Positions 56,698-64,000 of a stretch of 64,000 nucleotides of DNA are shown here, in pieces. The DNA lies in the NCBI RefSeq assembly GCF_002865645.1, contig NW_020194519.1, positions 1,051,542 through 1,115,541 of the forward strand, read 5' to 3'. This DNA comes from Hyaloscypha bicolor E. Lineage: Eukaryota > Ascomycota > Leotiomycetes > Helotiales > Hyaloscyphaceae. Each line of letters starts with the position of its first letter. Position 1 is the first letter of the stretch. The position numbers and the translations under genes were made by a program. The notes under the pieces were generated by a model that was not told the DNA's origin, made no database searches, and saw only the letters and a list, made by a program, of their open reading frames with translations.

Positions 56698-58281
56698 ATG
56701 GGTGTCATGCAAAGATCTCTGAGACCTATAGCAGGAGCGGTCTTGCCACTGAGAACCCCTTTTATGGCTGCCCTGATTGCACTTTGGCTTATTTGGTCGA
56801 TCTTGTCGTTGGATATGTCAAGATTCAAGTCATCTGTGGTTCGTCCTCTCATGGTTTTTGAGATGCGTGTATTGACTTCTCTTAGGAACCCGAATATACG
56901 GAAGTGGTGGATTCCATTAAACAGACGGCCGAGGATGAGGCTATCAGGATGGCTCTTGGATTGAGTCCAGACAATTCAGACTCTTCCAATTCAGCGGATA
57001 ACCCCGTTGTCGTTGAAGTACCATCTGAGACTCCGGAATCTATTTCGAACACTGTTGAGCAGCCAAACGAAGTCAAAGGGACGTCAACAGGAAAGGAAGG
57101 ATCAACAACTACACCAGATAGCGCATCATCTCAGACCGGCCAAGAACTCGCTGGAGTTCCTCAGCAGGCTACGAAAAATATCACTATCTCACCCTTGCCG
57201 CTAGTTCTCTACGCCTACTCCGAATCCGAGGCCGCTCGTCCTAATCTCGAATTCTTCATCCGACACGCCCTCAATGAAGCCGCGGACTTCATCTTCATTC
57301 TCAATGGACATACGGATGCGGCCGCCATTATACCTAACTTACCAAACATCCGAGTCGTTCAACGAGATAATGACTGCTACGATCTCGGTGCATACGCCGA
57401 AGTCCTGCAAAGAGATGATCTGTGGAAGGGATATGGGAAGTTCATTATGTTGAACGCAAGTCTCCGAGGACCATTCATGCCATATTGGAGTGATGCTTGT
57501 TGGATTGACATGTACCTGCGGAAACTGACCGAGGAAGTGAAGGTAAGCCTAAACCCCTTTCTCCCTAATCGCTTACCATCCCCCACGCCTCTCGACCAAG
57601 CAACCAAACTAACACCCAACCCAACAGCTCGTAGGCATGACAGCCAACTGCTGGCCAACCTTCCACATGCAATCCATGATCTGGGCGACCGACTCAATAG
57701 GCCTCTCAACGCTCCTCTTTCCCCCGCAACAAGCCCTCGACTATCTCGCCCTCAACCCTGTCCGCCTTCCCCCGGCCAAAAACAAAGAGCATCTCCCCTC
57801 CACCTCCGCCGCCCTTCTCCCCTCTGCCCTGACCACCCGCTCCAACACTAACTCCAACGCTGACTCCACCAACCAACCCGGCTCCCCAGACCACCAGAAC
57901 CACCTACAGCCCGAAGCCTACCGCTACCTCCCCTCCATCCACCAACCCCCAGGAATAAACGCCTGCTTCCACACCTGGGACTCTGCGGTGGCCGCCGAAG
58001 TCTCAGCAACCGCTCTCATCAAAGCTGCAGGCTACAAAATCGACGTCTTGATGACGGCGTTCCATGGGATCAAGGAGGTGGAGAGGGGAGAGAGCTGTGA
58101 GGTGAATGGCGATGTGTTATTTGAGGGAGGGTACTTTGGCGGCGATATCAGTGTTTGGGAGACGGGGTGGTGGAAGACCAATCGTGGGATGAGGGAGGAG
58201 GAGCTTAAGAGGCTGACCGGGTGGGTTGGGGAGAGGGGGTATCGGAGTTGGGATTTTTGTAGGGCAGAGAGGGGGAACTAG
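56698..58281 (+). CDS. Type II membrane protein, glycosyltransferase-like (family uncertain)
   Basis: Three exons: 56698-56838, 56886-57542, 57628-58281; 483 residues. One membrane segment lies near the N-terminus (residues 22-38, FMAALIALWLIWSILSL), followed by an acidic, Ser/Thr-rich stem and a luminal domain. The luminal part begins ITISPLPLVLYAYSESEAAR, then FIFILNGHT, VVQRDNDCYDLGAYAEVL and FIMLNASLRGPFMPYW, a layout resembling the rhamnan-synthesis/RgpF-like glycosyltransferase group; the fragment CYDLGAYAEVL followed by MLNASLRGPF is the family-like core. A Pro/Ser/Asn-rich insert is present near residues 300-345. A Golgi location is inferred. It is convergent with RPF1. Confidence 0.7.
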
Positions 58282-58453
58282 AGGTTGGTGTTGGGTTTTC
58301 TTCTTTTGAAGGGGGTCGGGGCGTTTTGGTCGAATTTGGGATGTATGTAGAATGATACCATGATAGAGATAGACTGAAATGATTTATTCCATTTGTATGT
58401 GAAATTCTTTCATTTCTGTACGTGAGGGTATATGCAGCACAAAGCGCCGAGGA

Positions 58454-59686
58454 CTAAAGATTGAATCTCGTTCTCTTCTTCTCCATCCCGGCTTTCCATT
58501 CCCATTGCACCTTATCAGGCCCATCACTTCCTGCCCTACCTACACCTTTATCCACCCTCCTCAACTTCAACGTAAACCTTGGTCCCAATTCCTGTAAACC
58601 AGCTCTGATTTCCTCCACTCCCTTCACAGGTTTCCCATCTGGACCAATTACACTCTTCTCGGTCTCCTTCTTCTCTCGAAACACATATCTATGCCTTCTC
58701 ACAAAGATATAATCTCTCTGATTATGCAAGGTCACCACCTGCCGTCCCTGCAACTCGGGCTGCGGCGGGAAAAGCGTCAAAAAGATCCTCGCAGTCAACA
58801 GACCCAACGGAGTCCTGAAATTATTCAAAATCAGTTCCGGATAATGGTTCGTAGGGTTTCCGTGGCCTGGTAATTTCTTCCCTTCAACCCAGTTTGCGAT
58901 GCTGAAGTGGCAGGTTGGTCCTTCTGGTAAATGCACGATTGTAAGACCGGTGGGCTTCTTTTGGTCTTCCTTTAGGAGGATGACAGTGGTGTATGAGCGG
59001 TTTGTGGCGAATTTGGAGATTTCTCGCAGGGAGAACTTGTGGCCGTAGCGGTGGGAGGAGCGTGGGATGTAGGTGGTGTTTGGGAAGAGAGTGCAGAGGA
59101 GGTGTGCTTCCCTGTGGAGGGTCGAGTTCAGGGAGGTTGTGAGGAGGATTTTGGGGACTGGAGGTGGTTCGTCAGAGAAGAGAGTTGGGAATTTGAGGGC
59201 CAGTGAGGAGGGCGTGAGGTCGAGGTTGGTACTGGTTGTTGAGGGAGCGTTGGAGGACGCTCGTTGTCGAGCACTCTTTGGTTCCTCTTCGTCTTCTTCT
59301 GATTCAGAATCAGAGTCCAGCATGCTGTCCACATCGTCTTCTTTCTCTTCCTCATCTTGTAATGCTTCTTGCTCTGCGGCTTCTGCTTCCTCGATCCGCC
59401 GTCTCTTTAATTGCTCCACGTCCACACTGATGCCCAGATCATCTCCATCTACCTCATCCCAGACTCGCTTCTTGTCGATTGTAATCGGAACATTCTTGGC
59501 CAATCTTTCCCTCCTCAGCTCTGGATCTCGGTCCTCTTCCCGTTTTCGTTTGAAGCGTTCGTCTCTTCTTTCGGTGTCCCTCGCTTTCTTTTGCTTGACG
59601 TGAAGATCCTGCCTCCTGAACTTATTTCCCGTCTTGAAAGGCAATGCGGCCTTCGAGGAAAGCGGTTTGACTCGTTTTGATCCCAT
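58454..59686 (-). CDS. rpf1: Ribosome production factor 1 (Brix domain)
   Basis: Single exon, 410 residues, starting MGSKRVKPLSSKAALP. The N-terminal 120 residues are highly charged (KQKKARDTERRDERFKRKRE), followed by an acidic block, then the Brix domain: KILLTTSLNSTLHREAHLLC, LFPNTTYIPRSSHRYGHKFS, PTCHFSIANW and HNQRDYIFVRRHRY. A C-terminal basic tail ends in KKRTRFNL. Rpf1 is needed in the nucleolus for 60S subunit assembly and 27S pre-rRNA processing. The start at 59686 is chosen because upstream in-frame sequence lacks the conserved basic start. Confidence 0.93.
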   Translation of the reverse strand: MGSKRVKPLSSKAALPFKTGNKFRRQDLHVKQKKARDTERRDERFKRKREEDRDPELRRERLAKNVPITIDKKRVWDEVDGDDLGISVDVEQLKRRRIEEAEAAEQEALQDEEEKEDDVDSMLDSDSESEEDEEEPKSARQRASSNAPSTTSTNLDLTPSSLALKFPTLFSDEPPPVPKILLTTSLNSTLHREAHLLCTLFPNTTYIPRSSHRYGHKFSLREISKFATNRSYTTVILLKEDQKKPTGLTIVHLPEGPTCHFSIANWVEGKKLPGHGNPTNHYPELILNNFRTPLGLLTARIFLTLFPPQPELQGRQVVTLHNQRDYIFVRRHRYVFREKKETEKSVIGPDGKPVKGVEEIRAGLQELGPRFTLKLRRVDKGVGRAGSDGPDKVQWEWKAGMEKKRTRFNL

Positions 59687-59940
59687 TGTAATGTTGCGGG
59701 GTAAATATTCAAATCTCAATCGCTTCCTGAGGAAAAAAAGTTTTGGCGTTGGATAATTTCCCGGCTGCCGTACTGTAGTTCTAATTTCGGCAGAATCCAC
59801 ACCGCCTGTATTTCCGACAAGGCTGGACTGGAGCGAGCGAGGAGTCATAAAAGGAATTTCGAAACAGGGAACAACTTCTAACTCGAGATAACTGTTTTCG
59901 ATTGACTGACTCAGACCTCAATTGGATGAGTCTCAAGTGA

Positions 59941-62900
59941 ATGCGCCCCTTCTGCAGATTCGCACGAACTGCTGGCCACCTGCAAAACACTTTCCCACGA
60001 TACAAAGCAAGAAGCTTCACAGCTACCACACAAGTCAACAAATATCAACCTCCGAAATTCCAGAAGCAAAAAGACCCGATCATGGCTACAACTACTCTGA
60101 AGGGTCAGCCCTTCGACCGCCCGGTCCTCGACTCCATGCTGCGACGGCGCATGTTCTATACTCCCTCCTTCGAAGTTTATGGTGGTGTTGCTGGCCTTTA
60201 CGACTACGGTCCTGTTAGTTGCTCTTTCCTTTCACCTTCCCCCCCTCTTCCCCTCACCTCATGAAAATTCGGTGGTTCTTCCCTCTGGATACCTGGACGC
60301 GACAGCAATATGATGGACTCCTTCCTTCTCTCGATGCTGTGGCATCGACGCACCAAAACACCGCAGCAGCTCTGCTGTGATACTCTTCTCGCCGTTGCTT
60401 CGAGTCTTCTGCAAGTCTTCTGTAAGTCTGCCGAATCATGGTTCCTATCTTTTGAGAGCCTACTGACCAATGTTAAGGCGTGTTGGGCTGTCTGTCTCCT
60501 TGCTACCTCCTTATACTCGGGAAGCCAAGCTCTTGTCCTAGGATTTATGTTGGATGCGGAACACATACAGCTCGTGGTGTAGTCAGTCGGCTTCAAGACT
60601 ACGATGCAAAGACAAATATACCTCGTTATGTCCAGCAAGCATTTGACGATAGCTATACAATCACACACAAGGGATTGCTTTGCTGGGCATCTATTCCAGA
60701 TGTTACAATCAGATTCCCGGTCCGAGTTCTTTTTGTATTGCTTGAGGTTATTTTCGCTCTCATGTTCTGGGCTATGATATCTCAGACAAAGGACTATGGA
60801 ATGCCTCGTCTTAGTCCTTGGAATGCCAAAGACATCGCATGGGATGGCTGCTGCTCTCACTCGGCCTTGCTTGAAAGCGTTACTGGGAGGACGAAGGCCT
60901 TACTGTTGAGCAAATCACTGCCAAGCTAGTCGAAATGGATCGACTTCGAAAGGAAAAAATGGTATTACGGACCGCTGCCAGCCAACCTATATTGAGAGCA
61001 AACAACAAAGCTTCCAAGAGATACCATTGCGACATCTGCAACAAGTCCTACGAGTCAAATCACGCTCTGGAAGTGCATCAAACCTCCCAAATGCACATCG
61101 ACAACGCTGCTGGAGTGAGAAAAGTACTTTCGAGACCCGAGATAAACGAAAGACCGACGAAAACAGAGCAGAGAAGAAATATCACTGTGCAATCTGTGAT
61201 TTGGTCTGTGCTACCAACTCAAAGCTTCAACGCCACTACAAGACTGAGAGGCACATCGAGAAGGCTGCTAAGGCGGTCGACTCGATGACTTAACCACCGG
61301 ATTTTTCTTTTTGGAACGACTATCTTTATTTTCATTGCTAACAATTTTGTAGCCGGGTTGTGCTCTGCAAACCAACGTCGTTGATTTATTCCGCAAACAC
61401 TTTGTCTTGGAGGAGGATATGCTGGAGGTAGATTGTACGGCTCTCACTCCTGCTGAGGTTCTCAAGACAAGTGGGCACGTGGACAAATTCGCGGATTGGA
61501 TGTGCAAGGACCCAAAGAATGGCGATATCATGAGAGCAGATCACTTTGTTGAGGAGATCTTGGAGTCGCGGCTGAAGGGCGATAAGGAGGCGAGAGGTGT
61601 GAAGGTTGAAGAGAAGGAGGACGATCCCAAAAAGAAAAAGAAGAAGGTCAAGGCTACGGAAGCTGTCAAGCTTGACGATGCCGTTGTTCAGGAGTATGAA
61701 GAGATCTTGGCGAGGATTGATAACTACAATGGCGAGGAATTGGGTCAGTTGATCAAGAAGTATGAGATGAAGAACCCAGCTACTGGTGTTGAGCCTTTGC
61801 CTCCTGTGGAATTCAACCTCATGTTCAACACACCTATCGGCCCAAGCGGCAACCTGGCAGGCTACTTGCGACCAGAGACCGCACAAGGCCAATTCCTCAA
61901 CTTTGCCAAGCTCCTGGACTTCAATCAACAACAGATGCCATTCGCGTCTGCTTGTATTGGCAAGTCCTACAGAAACGAAATCTCTCCCCGATCTGGCCTT
62001 CTCCGAGTCCGAGAATTCTTGATGGCTGAGATTGAGCATTATGTTGACCCTCATGGCGGCAAGAAGCACCACCGCTTCGAGGAGGTCAAGGATGTTGAGC
62101 TTGTGCTCCTCAACCGCCATACTCAATTGGCTGGTCAGACCCACGTCAAGAAGGTAGCTATTGGCAAGGCGGTTGCAGATGGTACCGTGGATAACGAGAC
62201 CTTGGGCTACTTCTTGGCACGTATCCATCTCTTCTTGGAGAAGATTGGTATCGATCAAACAAAGCTTCGATTCAGGCAACACATGGCTAATGAGATGGCT
62301 CACTATGCTGCTGACTGCTGGGATGCTGAGCTCCAAACCAGCTACGGCTGGATTGAGTGCGTTGGCTGTGCAGACAGGAGTGCTTACGATCTCACAGTCC
62401 ATGCTAAGAAGACCGGTGCCCCATTGGTGGTGCGTGAGAGGTTGGCAGAACCCATCACCGTCGAAGAATGGCAGATCGACCTCGACAAGAAGAAGTTCGG
62501 TCCTCACTTCAAGAAGGATGGCAAGACTGTCGAGGCTGCTGTCGAGGCTCTTCCACAAGAAAAGCGGGAAGCATTGGCTCAAGATCTCAAGCTCGAGGGC
62601 AAGATTACCATTGATGTTGAGGGCGTCGGTAATGGCAAGGTCGAGATTAGCAAGGATCTTATTGTCATCGAGCGCCGGAAGCGCGTTGAGAACACGAGAG
62701 AATTCACACCAAATGTTATCGAGCCCTCGTTCGGTATTGGCAGGATTATCTATTGCTTGATGGAGCATACCTACTGGACCCGTGGCAGTGATGGTGGTGA
62801 TGAAGCACGTGGTGTAAGCTTTTGTGAACTCATTTGGGATAAATTTTGCTGACGAAACCTAGGTTCTCTCATTCCCACCAATAGTAGCACCTAGCAAGGT

Positions 62901-63258
62901 CCTGCTTGTGCCCCTCTCCACTCACGAAAGCTTCAAGCCTCTTCTACGGCACATGTCGCTCAAGCTCCGCTCTTTGGGCGTCTCCAGCCGAGTAGATGAC
63001 TCTTCAGCATCAATTGGCAAGCGGTACAGCCGAAATGATGAGTTGGGTACTCCTCTCGGTATCACCATCGACTTCCAGAGTGTCCAGGACAAGACATACA
63101 CCCTGCGAGATCGCGATTCCACGAAGCAGGTTCGTGCTGATGAGGAGACGATCTTGACGGCTATCAAGTCCTTGGTGGAAGGCGAGAAGGTTTGGGCCGA
63201 TATCGAGAAGGAGTTGCCTACATTTGAGGGCCAAGAAGTTGAAGTGCCAGTTCGCTAA
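59941..63258 (+). CDS. grs1: Glycyl-tRNA synthetase (mitochondrial and cytosolic forms), with a very large first intron
   Basis: Exons 59941-60213, 61353-62813 and 62863-63258; 709 residues. Two in-frame starts exist: 59941, which adds an Arg-rich presequence (MRPFCRFARTAGHLQN, RARSFTATT-like), and 60082 (MATTTLKGQPFD), which gives a 662-residue cytosolic form. This fits dual targeting from one gene, as is known for yeast GRS1. Class II motifs are clear: AGLYDYGP|PGCALQTN at the splice join, LRPETAQGQFLNF, GKSYRNEISPRSGLLRVREF, and EPSFGIGRIIYCL; the anticodon-binding domain begins APSKVLLVPL. The 1139-bp intron 60214-61352 has a GTTAGT donor and a perfect TGCTAAC branch site before TTTTGTAG. 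It contains a second, nested coding relic on the same strand. The basic insert PKKKKKKVKA (residues about 175-185) is typical of fungal GlyRS. Confidence 0.93.
60261..61293 (+). pseudogene. Intron-nested GIY-YIG-like nuclease with two C2H2 zinc fingers, frameshifted
   Basis: Lies wholly inside intron 1 of the glycyl-tRNA synthetase gene, sense strand. Order: MKIRWFFPLDTWTRQQYDGL and LLPSLDAVASTHQNTAAALL (frame closed by TGA at 60378), then CDTLLAVASSLLQVFC in a second frame, its own GTAAGT intron 60422-60477, then CPRIYVGCGTHTARGVVSRL, DYDAKTNIPRYVQQAF, HKGLLCWASIP and LFVLLEVIFALMFWAM. YVG, the Arg in SRLQDY and the Glu in LLEV are the expected YIG, Arg and Glu of a GIY-YIG nuclease. A frameshift near 60883 leads to EDEGLTVEQITAKLVEMD and a C2H2 finger (CDICNKSY..H..H, 61030-61093). 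A 59-nt intron (61115-61173) or another shift leads to the second finger (CAICDLVC..H..H) and TAA at 61293. At least two frame breaks remain, so it is probably inactive. Confidence 0.65.
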
Positions 63259-64000
63259 GAGATTTCTTTGGAAGAACAAATTCTTGTAGGATGCTTAGAC
63301 CTTGTTATGAAGATGATATAGAATTGCTAGGAGGATCAAAAGTAGCTCTTGTGTAACTTTCTTGTGTAACTCGAGGCGCCTTTCACATGAGTCTTGATGA
63401 ATCATCACGTGCATGTCTGCTACTGTAAAGGCCGCATTTCTAGGCCTCATTGATAGTTTCCAGAACAATGTACGACAGCTGCACCACAGGCATGACGCAG
63501 AGAAGCCGGCTGCACGACGCTGGAAGGGAACTACAGTACCATCGAAGCAGGCCCAGAAGGGATCACCTCAATAAGAAACATTTCTCGCCCGTGCAGTGCA
63601 ATGCGTCTGCGACGCCCCCGCCCACCAGAAACATCAGCGGGCAGAGGCAGATTTCGCAGGGGCAGATTTGTTTCACGCTGCCGGCATGAGCCTTTCTCGC
63701 TTGCCGCTGGAGGTCCTGGAGGGGTTTGGCAGCCAGTGTGGTCTCGGGAACGGCTTGCTTGTCTGGTGTTGGTCGCGGAGAGGCTGGGATGCACCAATTA
63801 GGACGAGGCCTGCTTTGAAGCTTCTCCTGAGTCCTCGGCGTGAACCGTGAGCCGTGAACCGTGGTGGGCGGCGGCACGAATAGGGGCACCTCCTGGGACA
63901 GCCCTTTCTGAAACCGGTTGGTCGACAGCCAGGCCCGGCCCAGCATGAATAGCTCCCCACCCCTTTGGGTCACGCATCAGATTAATGAGGAATGTCGTAG
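63259..64000. other. Intergenic region, GC-rich, with a short direct repeat
   Basis: No gene is supported. CGTGAACCGTGAGC is followed at once by CGTGAACCGTGG (about 63839-63864). Frames of 80-130 codons on both strands have no motif and appear to be by-products of high GC content. Confidence 0.5.

Noticed and set aside
61386..62768. 460-codon open frame on the minus strand
   Set aside because: It is exactly antisense to the main exon of glycyl-tRNA synthetase and has no motif; codon bias of the sense gene keeps the antisense open.
63563..63973. Long frames on both strands near the right end
   Set aside because: High-GC by-product; amino-acid composition and lack of motifs argue against coding.
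1..64000. CRISPR arrays, bacterial operons, prophage or plasmid features
   Set aside because: The sequence is nuclear fungal DNA; no regularly spaced repeats of that type were seen.

Overview
The window is a gene-dense stretch of nuclear DNA from a filamentous ascomycete (Pezizomycotina; Leotiomycetes is a guess from the general look of the proteins). The reasons are short GT..AG introns (mostly 47-150 bp) with CTAAC/CTGAC-like branch points, fungal-only families (Cut12, 2EXR, CorA-like and CBM18 proteins), and local AT-rich islands of the kind left by repeat-induced mutation. About 30 genes can be supported. Almost all are spliced, so the exon joins given here were worked out by hand from splice signals, reading phase and recognised protein motifs.

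Layout. 1-1175 has no recognisable gene. 1.2-4.4 kb: RING/ZZ/SH3 ubiquitin-ligase-like protein (-). 5.1-5.5 kb: relic of a GNAT acetyltransferase (-). 6.1-8.65 kb: ten-exon chitin deacetylase with four chitin-binding modules (-). 8.65-11.0 kb: long non-coding stretch. 11-14.1 kb: WAPL cohesin regulator (-). 14.9-20.2 kb: uracil phosphoribosyltransferase (+), Elf1 (-) and a URC1-type GTP cyclohydrolase II-like protein (+), so two uracil-metabolism genes sit 1.3 kb apart. 21.1-24.4 kb: small hypothetical gene, ribosomal protein eS1 and a Rab18-like GTPase (all +). 24.5-32.0 kb: ABHD11-like hydrolase (-), an AYR1-like dehydrogenase lacking its catalytic Ser and Tyr (-), a damaged or oddly spliced metallopeptidase-like gene (-), an intronless GST (+), and an SRR1-like gene with a frame problem (-). 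33.1-37.7 kb: divergent pair ORC2 (-)/Cut12 (+). 38.0-44.6 kb: proline iminopeptidase-like (-), Cdc34-type E2 (+), and a UBA-like ubiquitin-interaction protein (+). 44.70-44.87 kb: perfect-looking foldback/MITE. 45.3-51.5 kb: DnaJ class II (+), 45-bp tandem repeats, PGS1 (-), NDUFA12 (+), 2EXR protein (+). 51.5-55.7 kb: accessory island with AT-rich DNA, a CorA-like gene carrying an in-frame TAG, and a ~1 kb nested foldback element. 56.7-63.3 kb: type II membrane protein, RPF1 (-), and glycyl-tRNA synthetase (+).

The most unusual object is inside the glycyl-tRNA synthetase gene. A 1.14-kb spliceosomal-type intron splits the conserved motif YGP|PGCALQ, and on the sense strand it holds the remains of a separate protein: a GIY-YIG-nuclease-like domain followed by two C2H2 zinc fingers. 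This is the arrangement of a homing-endonuclease intron, but in a nuclear spliceosomal intron of an essential gene.

Most genes are housekeeping: replication (ORC2), cohesin (WAPL), spindle pole (Cut12), ubiquitin (RING protein, Cdc34, UBA-like protein), translation (eS1, RPF1, GlyRS), transcription (Elf1), mitochondria (NDUFA12, PGS1, ABHD11-like), and pyrimidine salvage/catabolism.
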